Part shown: in pieces, positions 24,325-31,224 of the stretch
Layout of the letters: the number at the start of each line of letters is the position of its first letter
Position numbering within the stretch: position 1 is the stretch's first letter
Source: Betaproteobacteria bacterium
GTDB lineage: Bacteria; Pseudomonadota; Gammaproteobacteria; Burkholderiales; SG8-41
Direction of reading: 5' to 3'
NCBI GenBank assembly: GCA_025356695.1
Contig: JANXSE010000070.1
Span: forward strand, 1 to 31,224
Length of the DNA: 31,224 nucleotides
Position numbers and translations under genes: made by a program
Notes under the pieces: generated by a model
Databases searched by the model: none
The model's input: only the letters and a program-made list of their open reading frames with translations
Told to the model about the DNA's origin: nothing

Positions 24325-25302
24325 CTAATCGATTTGCTGCCGGATCTCGCGCACGATGCGCTCAACCGACGGAATCGTGTTGTCCTCGAGCAGATCGGCC
24401 GCCGGCAGCGGGATATGCGGCGTGGTGATGCGGTGTATCGGGCCGTCGAGATCCCAGAAACATTCTTCGGCGACGATCGAGGCGATTTCCGCGCCCCAGC
24501 CGCACAAACGCGGATTTTCCTCGATCGTTACCAACCGTCCGGTCTTTGCGACTTCCGTCAATATGGTCTGCGTGTCGAGCGGCACCAGCGAACGCACATC
24601 GACCACCGTCGCCGATATGCCGTGTTCCTTTTCGAGGATTGCCGCCGCATCGAGCGCACGGTGCACCATCAATGCCAGCGCGACGATGGTGACATCCTTG
24701 CCCTGGCGCAGCACCTTGGCCTTGCCCAGTTGATCTATATATTCGCCGTCGGGAACTTCACCCTTCAGCGAATAGAGCGACTTCTGTTCGAAGAACAACA
24801 CCGGATCGGGATCGCGAATCGCCGCGGCGAGCAGGCCTTTGACGTCGGCCGGAAACGCCGGCGCCACCACCTTGAGGCCGGGGATCATCATCGCCCAGTT
24901 TTCCACCGCCTGCGAATGCTGGGCGCCGAAACGCGAACCGGAACCGTTGGCGGTGCGAATTACCACCGGCATCGAAACCTGGCCGTCGGTCATGTAGCGC
25001 ATTTTCGCCATTTCGTTGGCGACGATGTCCCAGCACACCGCGAGAAAATCCGAAAACATGATTTCCGCAATCGGCTTGAGGCCGGTCATCGCCGCACCCA
25101 TGGCCGCGCCGAGTATCGCCTGTTCCGAGATCGGGCAATCGCGCACGCGCTTCGGGCCGAAACGATCGAGCAATCCTACCGTCGCCTTGAACACGCCACC
25201 GGCCGCTGCCACGTCTTCGCCCAGAAATACGACGCTTTCGTCGCGCGCCATTTCCTGTGCAATCGCCGCCGCGACTGCGTCGCGATAAGTTAATTCCGCC
25301 AT
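24325..25302 (-). CDS. 2-oxoacid dehydrogenase E1 beta subunit
   Basis: A 325-residue E1 beta subunit of a thiamine-diphosphate 2-oxoacid (pyruvate, branched-chain or acetoin) dehydrogenase. Visible: LTYRDAVAAAIAQEMARDE at the N-terminus, FLGEDVAAAGGVFKAT, RDCPISEQAILGAAMGAAM, GAQHSQ with the active-site-loop His, and the C-terminal transketolase-like domain (TVVDVRSLVPLDTQTI, GRLVTIEENP). I took the ATG at 25302 (MAELTYR) as start; it overlaps the E1 alpha 3' end by 13 bases, which suggests translational coupling because only a weak GGGGG lies upstream. An upstream in-frame ATG at 25323 is possible but adds seven unusual residues. Works in the cytoplasm with E1 alpha and E2. Confidence 0.94.
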   Translation of the reverse strand: MAELTYRDAVAAAIAQEMARDESVVFLGEDVAAAGGVFKATVGLLDRFGPKRVRDCPISEQAILGAAMGAAMTGLKPIAEIMFSDFLAVCWDIVANEMAKMRYMTDGQVSMPVVIRTANGSGSRFGAQHSQAVENWAMMIPGLKVVAPAFPADVKGLLAAAIRDPDPVLFFEQKSLYSLKGEVPDGEYIDQLGKAKVLRQGKDVTIVALALMVHRALDAAAILEKEHGISATVVDVRSLVPLDTQTILTEVAKTGRLVTIEENPRLCGWGAEIASIVAEECFWDLDGPIHRITTPHIPLPAADLLEDNTIPSVERIVREIRQQID

Positions 25303-26309
25303 GCCGAGCCCCCATCCGCCCAAACGTTTTTATCAATATCCGCAATCAACGGCACCGGCGAAGCTTTCGCTGTTGCCGTTGCCGCGTCCACCTTGCGGTG
25401 CACTTCGCTCTCGACATCCTTAAGCGTCGGATCGTTAAAACCCATTTTCAACAAACGCTCGCGATAGGTCACCACCGGATCGCGCTTCAGCCATTCCTCG
25501 AGCTCGCCGGGTGGACGGTACTTGGCGGGGTCGGCGCGCGAATGGCCGCTGTGCCGGTAGGTCCGCGCCTCGATCAGCGAAGGGCCCCCGCCGTCGCGCG
25601 CCTTTTCCAGTGCGGCCATCGCCGTCAGGTACATCTCGTCGGCGTCATTGCCGTCGACATCGATTGCCGGCAGTCCGTACGCGGAAGCACGATCCGCCGC
25701 CGGTCGCGCCACCGCAGTCACCGAACTGATCGGCGTGTATTCCATGTAGAGATTGTTTTCGCAGACGAACACGACCGGCAGCTTCCACACCACCGAGAAA
25801 TTGAGCGCCTCGTGAAAGGCACCGATGTTAGTCGTGCCGTCGCCGAAGAAACACACGGCAACCTGTTTGGTGCCGCGATACTGCGCCGACCACGCCGCGC
25901 CCGCCGCGATCGGCAAATGCGCGCCGATGATCGCGTACGAGCCCATCACGCCTTTCGCGACGTCGGTGAGGTGCATCGAACCGCCTTTGCCACCGAGGAG
26001 TCCGCACTGCCGCCCCATCAATTCGCCGAGCACTCCTTCCATCGAAGCGCCGCGCGCCAGCGTGTGCGCATGGCCGCGATAGGTACAGAACGACCAGTCG
26101 TCCGGCCGCATGGCGACGCCGAAGCCCGCAGCGATCGCCTCCTGCCCCAGCGACAAATGGCTGGTGCCCTTGATCAAATTCTGCAGAAATAAATCGTAGG
26201 CGCGCTTCTCGCAATAACGCAGTTCGAGTTGCAGCCGGTAGAGTTCGAGCCGCGTTTCGCGTCCGATCTCGGGCGCCGAAGGCGCTTTCTTTTTTGCTGA
26301 CGTAGCCAT
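25290..26309 (-). CDS. 2-oxoacid dehydrogenase E1 alpha subunit
   Basis: A 339-residue E1 alpha subunit, which decarboxylates a 2-oxo acid (or cleaves acetoin) on thiamine diphosphate. Cofactor motif GDGTTNIGAF...CENN is present; other family segments are CTYRGHAHTLARG, GGKGGSMHL and the phosphorylation-loop-like TYRHSGHSRADP. The first 14 residues are Lys/Ala-rich, like those of the alpha-hydroxyacid oxidase and the M24 gene upstream. GGAG seven bases upstream supports the ATG at 26309; the frame extends to 26366 without coding character. Preceded by the DddP-like M24 gene (81-base gap). Substrate specificity cannot be fixed by eye. Confidence 0.94.
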   Translation of the reverse strand: MATSAKKKAPSAPEIGRETRLELYRLQLELRYCEKRAYDLFLQNLIKGTSHLSLGQEAIAAGFGVAMRPDDWSFCTYRGHAHTLARGASMEGVLGELMGRQCGLLGGKGGSMHLTDVAKGVMGSYAIIGAHLPIAAGAAWSAQYRGTKQVAVCFFGDGTTNIGAFHEALNFSVVWKLPVVFVCENNLYMEYTPISSVTAVARPAADRASAYGLPAIDVDGNDADEMYLTAMAALEKARDGGGPSLIEARTYRHSGHSRADPAKYRPPGELEEWLKRDPVVTYRERLLKMGFNDPTLKDVESEVHRKVDAATATAKASPVPLIADIDKNVWADGGSAWRN

Positions 26310-26390
26310 TGAGTCTCCGTTTAATGCCGTATACAAGAACGTGGGAACGGGTTTGTCCGCCCGCACCTGCGTTTTGCGCCCGGCGCAGTT

Positions 26391-27749
26391 CTAATACTTG
26401 TTTGCGATCGGCAGTTCCTGCGCGGGAAACAGCGTGATGATTTTGGCGCCATCCGGTGTCAGCACGACTTCTTCCTCGATGCGCGCCGCCGACACGCCGT
26501 CCTTGGCGGGACAGAAGGTCTCTACCGCGAACACCATACCCGCTTTCAGTTCGTAGGGGTCTTTCAGCGAATTGAGGCGTGAAATCAGCGGCCGTTCGTG
26601 CAAGCCGAGGCCGAGGCCGTGGCAGAAATTCAGGCCGAAGGCCGACATTTCGGTTTCGAAACCGATTTCAGTGCATTTCGGGAATGCGCGCGCGACGTCA
26701 TCGGTCGAGACCCCCGGTTTCAGCATGGCGATCGCGTCATCCATCCAGCGTCGCGCCTTTTTGTAGGCATCGTGCTGTGCCGGTGTTGCACTGCCTACCG
26801 TAAAGGTGCGGTAGTAACAGGTCTTGTAACCCATATAGGACTGAATCAGGTCGAAGTAGGCCTGATCTCCCGGACGGATCAGGCGATCGGTGAAGTTGTG
26901 CGGATGCGGACTGCAGCGCTCGCCGGCGATCGCGTTGACGGCTTCGACGCAATCCGAGCCCATTTCGTAGAAACGCTTGGTCGCCATGGCGACGATTTCG
27001 TTTTCACGCACACCGGGCTTCAGCGCTTCGAAAATGTCCTGATACACGCCGTCACCCATGGCAGCGGCCATGTTGAGCAGCGTGATTTCGTCGTAGCTCT
27101 TGATCTCGCGCGCATCGAGCATGACCTGCTGGCCGTCCATCACCTTGAGGCCGAGCTTTTGCAGCGCGAACAGGAACGGCGGCTCGACGACGTCAATGCC
27201 GATCGGCATGTCGGCAACGCCCTCCTGTTTGAGAATGTCGTAAATTTCCTTCGCTGCCTGCTCGAACAACCCGACTTTGGGCGACACCGCGCCGCGCAGG
27301 CCAGCGAGACCCGGAATGCAGTGGTTGGTCGGCAGCCAGGGCGCATACAGTTTGTGATGGCGCACCGCCGAACCGAAGTCCCAGACCCAGGGTTCGCCGT
27401 TGCCGGTCAGCAGGCACCAGCGCGTCAGTTTGTCGCGCGCCCACTCGCCGATCACCGTGCTCGAGATGTAGCGCATGTTGATCTGGTCGAACACCAGCAG
27501 CGCACCGAGCTTCGATTTCTTCAGGGCATTGCGCGTGCGGGCGAGCCGGTAATCGTGCAGACGCCGGAAATCGACGCGTTCCTCGAAATCGACCTGCATG
27601 CGACCGGGCGCCTGCAGCGGGCGGTCCCAGCGGTGCCCCGGATTCGCCGGGTCATACAAACCATCGGGCGCGGTACTGACACGCTTTTTCGGATCGATGC
27701 TCGAACGTTTGACGTTTTTCGGTTCGACGCGTTTACGCTTGCTGGCCAT
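26391..27749 (-). CDS. M24-family protein resembling DddP/creatinase-like Xaa-Pro peptidases
   Basis: A 452-residue M24 protein with a Lys/Arg-rich N-terminus (SKRKRVEPKNVKR). Its layout resembles the DddP branch (DMSP lyase-like), with RRLHDYRLARTR...GALLVFDQINMRYIS in the N-terminal domain. Metal ligands aligned by eye are D300 (AYFDLI), C311 where Asp is expected (GYKTCYYRTF), H377 (FCHGLGLGL), E410 (FAVETF) and E425/E426 (ARIEEEVVLT). Four of five are kept, so metal binding is plausible but altered. AGGAG supports the ATG. Predicted cytoplasmic, no signal peptide. Similarity to DddP is too distant to claim DMSP cleavage. It precedes E1 alpha and follows the Tat-exported LVIVD gene by 44 bases. 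Confidence 0.88.
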   Translation of the reverse strand: MASKRKRVEPKNVKRSSIDPKKRVSTAPDGLYDPANPGHRWDRPLQAPGRMQVDFEERVDFRRLHDYRLARTRNALKKSKLGALLVFDQINMRYISSTVIGEWARDKLTRWCLLTGNGEPWVWDFGSAVRHHKLYAPWLPTNHCIPGLAGLRGAVSPKVGLFEQAAKEIYDILKQEGVADMPIGIDVVEPPFLFALQKLGLKVMDGQQVMLDAREIKSYDEITLLNMAAAMGDGVYQDIFEALKPGVRENEIVAMATKRFYEMGSDCVEAVNAIAGERCSPHPHNFTDRLIRPGDQAYFDLIQSYMGYKTCYYRTFTVGSATPAQHDAYKKARRWMDDAIAMLKPGVSTDDVARAFPKCTEIGFETEMSAFGLNFCHGLGLGLHERPLISRLNSLKDPYELKAGMVFAVETFCPAKDGVSAARIEEEVVLTPDGAKIITLFPAQELPIANKY

Positions 27750-27793
27750 TCAAATCTCCTGATGAATCCGTTTCAAGTATTGTCGGGTGATGC

Positions 27794-29347
27794 CTAGGCA
27801 TGCCCGGCGTTCAGCCCGGGCAGCGTCCATTCCTTCACCGCCATCGGTTCGAGCACGGGCTTGCCGAGCGCCGGCGAGGTGACGCAGTAAAGACCTGTGC
27901 CGGTGCCGCACCACATGACCTTGCGATCCCACTCGATAAACACCGCGCCGGCGTCGCGCGGATAGCTGAGGTAATCGTCGAGATCGCCCGGTTGCGGCGG
28001 AATGAAATAACCGACATTGCGCGGTTTCGACGGGTCCTCGATATTGAAGAACTGCACGCCCGCATTGAAATAGGCGTAGGCCGTGAAATTCGGGTGCGCC
28101 TTGCCCGGTGCCTTCATGTGCGGCGGATTGTGCGGGCCGAAGCGGCCGCGCTTGTCGCAGAAATTGTTGTACGGCGCATCAGTCGGCGGCACCGGTGTCG
28201 GCATCTTCGCCAGCGCACGGGGTTTGGTCGGATCCTTGACGTCAAGTACCCACAACGGCTGCAATGGTTCGTTGCAGTCCGGATTGAGCACCTCGGGATT
28301 GGTGATGACGAAGCCGCGATTCAACCGCGCGATATCGATGGTGTGAAACGGCAAGCCGCCCTTCTCCATCTTCGGATAGAACTGCCCGATCAATTTCGGG
28401 TTGCGAATGTCCGAGAGGTCGTGCACCAGCATGCCGAAGGCGCCCCAGGCGCTGTAACCGAGCTTGCCGCCATCTTCAACCTTGGTCGGCACATACATCG
28501 GGCCGTGCAATGTTGTCCAGGATTCCTTGTCGCCGTACTCGCGCCACTTCTTGTAGGCCTCTTCCTCGCCTTCGCGCTGCCCCGGCATCCACCAGTTGGT
28601 GACGAACTTGGGGCTGGCCGGATTCGACACGTCGATGATCTGCACGCAGTTGCAGTAATACCGCACCGAGCTTTCCATGCGGATGAAGCTGTTGTCCGGC
28701 GCTGTGTCGAGATAGGCATACTGGCCGCCGTCGTAAAAGCTGCGGTGCGTGCCGGAACCAGTTTGCACTTCGCGCTTCGGGTCGCCCTGATCGCAACTCC
28801 ACTCCGATAACAGCACCAGCTTGCCGGGATCGCTGGCGTCGTAGAAGCGCACGCCGCGCAAGCCCTTCTGGTTGATGTTCTGCTGGATCATCGACGGATC
28901 GTCGTACTTGCCGCGTGGTGCTTTCGGCGTCGAGAACGTGCCGGCAATACCGGCGCCGGTCATCAAAATCCATTTGCCGATTTTTTTGTTGTAGGCAAGG
29001 TTCACCTGAAAACCCGCAAACGCCTTGCGATTGTGCATCTTCGGCCTGACCGGATCAGTGATGTCGATAACGTCTCCGCGCATGAACAGGAAACGCCGCG
29101 CGCCGATCGCCATCATCTGCATCTTGGCTTCGCGCTCCTCGCCCGGATCGAAATGCGAAACGACACCGCAGTTCTTGCGGTAGGTGTTGCGATCGAGGTA
29201 TTTGACGCTGGTCGGCCGCGGATGCGGATGGCGGTTGGCCCACGCCGGCGCAATCAGTTCTGAACCCGCCACCGCCAAGCCGCCAGCCGCCGCGCCGAGC
29301 TTGATGAACTCGCGCCGCGTGATACCCCCTTTATCGTCATCAACCAT
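27794..29347 (-). CDS. Tat-exported LVIVD-repeat protein
   Basis: A 517-residue beta-propeller-type protein with a twin-arginine signal (TRREFIKLGAAAGGLAVAG, about 10-28), so it is exported folded, often a sign of a bound cofactor. LVIVD-type repeats include VIDITDPVRPKM, RFYDASDPGKLVL, IIDVSNPASPKFV, HDLSDIRNPKLI, VLDVKDPTKPRAL and FFNIEDPSKPRNV. FCDKRGRFGPH at 396-406 matches the motif of the two other LVIVD proteins at 3524-6722, and YFNAGVQFFN matches their WFxAGLRxLD. Cysteines include C60, C185, C232, C234, C358, C397, C480 and C488. The ATG at 29347 has GGGAGG six bases upstream; a GTG two codons earlier is possible. Function unknown; the Tat signal favours a periplasmic metalloprotein or redox protein (inference). 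Confidence 0.88.
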   Translation of the reverse strand: MVDDDKGGITRREFIKLGAAAGGLAVAGSELIAPAWANRHPHPRPTSVKYLDRNTYRKNCGVVSHFDPGEEREAKMQMMAIGARRFLFMRGDVIDITDPVRPKMHNRKAFAGFQVNLAYNKKIGKWILMTGAGIAGTFSTPKAPRGKYDDPSMIQQNINQKGLRGVRFYDASDPGKLVLLSEWSCDQGDPKREVQTGSGTHRSFYDGGQYAYLDTAPDNSFIRMESSVRYYCNCVQIIDVSNPASPKFVTNWWMPGQREGEEEAYKKWREYGDKESWTTLHGPMYVPTKVEDGGKLGYSAWGAFGMLVHDLSDIRNPKLIGQFYPKMEKGGLPFHTIDIARLNRGFVITNPEVLNPDCNEPLQPLWVLDVKDPTKPRALAKMPTPVPPTDAPYNNFCDKRGRFGPHNPPHMKAPGKAHPNFTAYAYFNAGVQFFNIEDPSKPRNVGYFIPPQPGDLDDYLSYPRDAGAVFIEWDRKVMWCGTGTGLYCVTSPALGKPVLEPMAVKEWTLPGLNAGHA

Positions 29348-29384
29348 GATCACCCTCCCTGATTTGTTCTGTTTTTTTTAAAAA

Positions 29385-30356
29385 TTAATTGATCTTGGCG
29401 CCGGCAGCGATGATGACCGCGGCAAACCGTTTGACCTCGGCGCGTATGAAGGTGTCGAATTCCGCCGGTGTGGTCGGCTTCGGCGTAGCACCCTGCGTCA
29501 GCATGCGCTCCTTAATCTCCGGCAGGTTCAGAATGCGCACGACTTCCTTGTTCAGCGCGTTGACGATCGGCTTCGGCGTTTTCGCCGACACCAGCAGCCC
29601 GTACCACTGGTCGTAATCGAAACCGGGAACGCCGGCCTCAGCGACCGTCGGAATATCCGGAAATACCGGCGAACGCGAGGAGGTACTGACGGCCAGTCCG
29701 ATCACACGACCGGCGCGCAGCTGGCCGGCAGCCACCAGCACCGGTGAGAAAAAGAACTGCACGCTGCCGCCAATCACGTTGTTCAGCGCATCCGGCGCAC
29801 TTTTATAAGCGACGTGTGTCGCTTCGATACCCGCCGCCAGTCTGAACATTTCGGCATTGATTTGCGTGCCACTGCCGATGCCGGCCGAACTGAAATTAAT
29901 CTGTCCAGGCTTGGATTTCGCGTAGGCAATGAATTCTTTCAGTGTCTTCGGCCCCAGCGCGGGCGCCACCACCAGAATGTTCGGCACGCTGGCGACCTGC
30001 GAGACGCCGGCAAAATCTTTCACCGTGTCGTAGGGCAGTTTCGAATACAGCGTCGCGTTGCCGGCGTGCCCTGTCGACACCATCATCAGGGTGTGGCCGT
30101 CGGGATTGGCACCAAGCACGAATTCGGAGGCGATGGTCCCGCCCGCACTCGGCCGGTTGTCGACGACCACCTGTTGATGCCAGGTCTCACTCATCTTTTC
30201 GGCGATCCAGCGCGCCAGAATATCGGTCTGGCTGCCCGGACCGAACGGCACCAGCAGACGGATCGGCCGCGTCGGAAATTTTTCCTGCGCGAATGCCAGA
30301 GGAGCACCGACCATCAGCGCCGCTGCAATCATCAAGCTGCCCAATTTCATTTTCAT
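29385..30356 (-). CDS. Bug/TctC-family solute-binding protein
   Basis: A 323-residue Bug receptor: signal peptide about 1-23 (GAPLAFAQ), then KFPTRPIRLLVPFGPG. Pocket loops are GPGSQTD (39-45), DNRPSAGG and VAYKSAPD, the last differing from the usual VPYKG. The ATG at 30356 starts the signal peptide and has AAAGGG upstream; the frame is open to 30428, overlapping the previous gene, but that part is not coding-like. It is 22 bases after another Bug gene and 37 bases before the Tat LVIVD gene, in an A/T-rich gap (29348-29384). Ligand unknown. Confidence 0.95.
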   Translation of the reverse strand: MKMKLGSLMIAAALMVGAPLAFAQEKFPTRPIRLLVPFGPGSQTDILARWIAEKMSETWHQQVVVDNRPSAGGTIASEFVLGANPDGHTLMMVSTGHAGNATLYSKLPYDTVKDFAGVSQVASVPNILVVAPALGPKTLKEFIAYAKSKPGQINFSSAGIGSGTQINAEMFRLAAGIEATHVAYKSAPDALNNVIGGSVQFFFSPVLVAAGQLRAGRVIGLAVSTSSRSPVFPDIPTVAEAGVPGFDYDQWYGLLVSAKTPKPIVNALNKEVVRILNLPEIKERMLTQGATPKPTTPAEFDTFIRAEVKRFAAVIIAAGAKIN

Positions 30357-30378
30357 GTCGCGCCCTTTCAAATGGGGA

Positions 30379-31224
30379 TCACTGCGCCGAAATTCCGGCG
30401 TCCTTGACGAGCTTTTGGTATTTCGCATACTCGGACTGCATCAGCTTTTGAAAATCTTCCGGCGAGCCGGGTGTGGCTTCCGCGCCCTGCCGCAAAAAAC
30501 GCTCTTTGGTATCGGCCTGCTGCAGGATCGCGTTGATGTCTTTGCTCAGTTGCTGCACGATCGCGCGGGAAATCCTGGCCGGCGCCACGACACCGAACCA
30601 GCTCTGGCTCTGAAATCCGGGCAGGCCGTTTTCGGAAATCGTCGGCACACCGGGAAGCGATGGCACTTTTTGCAGCGTGCCGACTGCGAGCACGTGCAAT
30701 TTGCCGTCCTTCAGCATCGGCATCACCGCCGGCAGCGGGAACATGTACATGTGCACACGACCAGAGACCATCTCGGTAAATATATCGCCGACCGCCTTGA
30801 ACGGCACATGAATCACATTGATCCCGGCCGCGGTCTTGAACGCCTCACCCGCGATATGCGAGGAAGCGCCGATGCCCAGCGAGCCGAAATTGAGATCGCC
30901 CGGTTTGGATTTCGCAAGCGCAATCAGATCCCCGGTCGTCTTGACCGGCAGATTGGGCGCGACAACCAGCACATTCGGCAATGCCGCGGCCTGCGCAATG
31001 GCAACGACGTCTTCCAGCGCGCGATATGGCGGATCTTTTTGCAGAATTGCATTGATCAGGAAGGGCTGTCCAATCATCGCCAGCGTGTAGCCATCCGGGG
31101 CCGCTTTGGCGATCATCGTGCTGCCGACAATGCCGCCGGCGCCGGGACGGTTGTCGATGACGATCTGCTGGCCGTAAAGCTCATTCATTTTCTGGCCCAG
31201 CGCGCGCGCCAGAAAATCGCTCGC
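30379..31224 (-). CDS. Bug/TctC-family solute-binding protein, 5'-truncated by right window edge
   Basis: This is the C-terminal 281 residues of a Bug receptor. The frame stays open to the edge (ASDFLARALGQK precedes MNELYGQQ), so the signal peptide and start lie outside. Seen: VIDNRPGAGGIVGS, the ALEDVVAIAQAAALPNVLVV stretch, the HVPFKAVGD loop and the PSLPGVPTISENGLPGF segment. It is the first gene of the leftward series visible here and is adjacent to a second Bug gene. Ligand unknown. Confidence 0.95.
   Translation of the reverse strand, partial: ASDFLARALGQKMNELYGQQIVIDNRPGAGGIVGSTMIAKAAPDGYTLAMIGQPFLINAILQKDPPYRALEDVVAIAQAAALPNVLVVAPNLPVKTTGDLIALAKSKPGDLNFGSLGIGASSHIAGEAFKTAAGINVIHVPFKAVGDIFTEMVSGRVHMYMFPLPAVMPMLKDGKLHVLAVGTLQKVPSLPGVPTISENGLPGFQSQSWFGVVAPARISRAIVQQLSKDINAILQQADTKERFLRQGAEATPGSPEDFQKLMQSEYAKYQKLVKDAGISAQ

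Noticed and set aside
26391..27749. Calling the M24 protein a DMSP lyase (DddP)
   Set aside because: The similarity is to the branch only; one metal ligand is changed and no DMSP-related gene is nearby.
29348..29384. A rho-independent terminator between the Bug gene and the Tat LVIVD gene
   Set aside because: The A/T-rich run has no stable GC stem next to it, and the following gene has a good Shine-Dalgarno close by, so co-transcription is likelier.

Overview
The window is GC-rich, almost fully coding DNA (gaps mostly under 100 bases). Its most common gene type, the Bug/TctC-family extracytoplasmic binding protein, points to a betaproteobacterium of the Burkholderiales type; this is inference from gene content, since no rRNA or other marker gene is present. 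I recognise 25 protein-coding genes. One partial gene at the left edge (2-652) reads rightward. The other 24, from the right edge down to position 795, all read leftward, mostly with gaps of 10-90 bases. No tRNA, rRNA, CRISPR array, integrase, transposase or transcriptional regulator was seen.

In transcription order (right to left): two Bug binding proteins (31224-29385); a Tat-exported LVIVD-repeat protein (29347-27794); a DddP/creatinase-like M24 protein (27749-26391); E1 alpha and E1 beta of a thiamine-diphosphate 2-oxoacid dehydrogenase (26309-24325); two tandem exported YtcJ-type amidohydrolases (24277-20920); the lipoyl E2 subunit (20889-19624); an exported alpha/beta hydrolase (19578-18379); a 3-hydroxyisobutyrate-dehydrogenase-type reductase (18345-17416); a Bug protein; a nitrilase; an aldo/keto reductase; two more Bug proteins; an FMN-dependent alpha-hydroxyacid oxidase (12057-10891); a second M24 protein with a degenerate metal site (10755-9580); a [2Fe-2S] plus molybdopterin hydroxylase pair of the IorAB type (9528-6788); two tandem LVIVD-repeat secreted proteins (6722-3524); a carboxypeptidase-regulatory/cytochrome c/beta-propeller fusion (3422-1770); and a last Bug protein (1754-795). 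A right-reading Bug fragment converges on it.

Functionally this looks like a catabolic island with two compartments. Periplasmic or membrane-facing parts are seven Bug binding proteins, three LVIVD proteins, the Tat-tagged molybdenum hydroxylase, the heme propeller protein, two amidohydrolases and the alpha/beta hydrolase. Cytoplasmic parts are the nitrilase, AKR, 3-HIBADH-like reductase, alpha-hydroxyacid oxidase, M24 proteins and the 2-oxoacid dehydrogenase E1/E2. A plausible but unproven reading is uptake and oxidation or hydrolysis of an organic acid, amide, nitrile or N-heterocycle, ending in oxidative decarboxylation or cleavage by the E1/E2 complex. The substrate cannot be named from sequence. 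No E3 dihydrolipoamide dehydrogenase and no TctA/TctB transporter membrane subunits are in the window.

The larger gaps carry palindromic REP-like elements: the GTAGGGTGGGCAA type at 708-786 and 5229-5258, a pair of facing repeats at 10779-10867, an imperfect 87-base palindrome at 12099-12185, and a mosaic of hairpins at 5021-5205. A four-copy heptamer tandem repeat abuts the ribosome binding site of the alpha/beta hydrolase gene.
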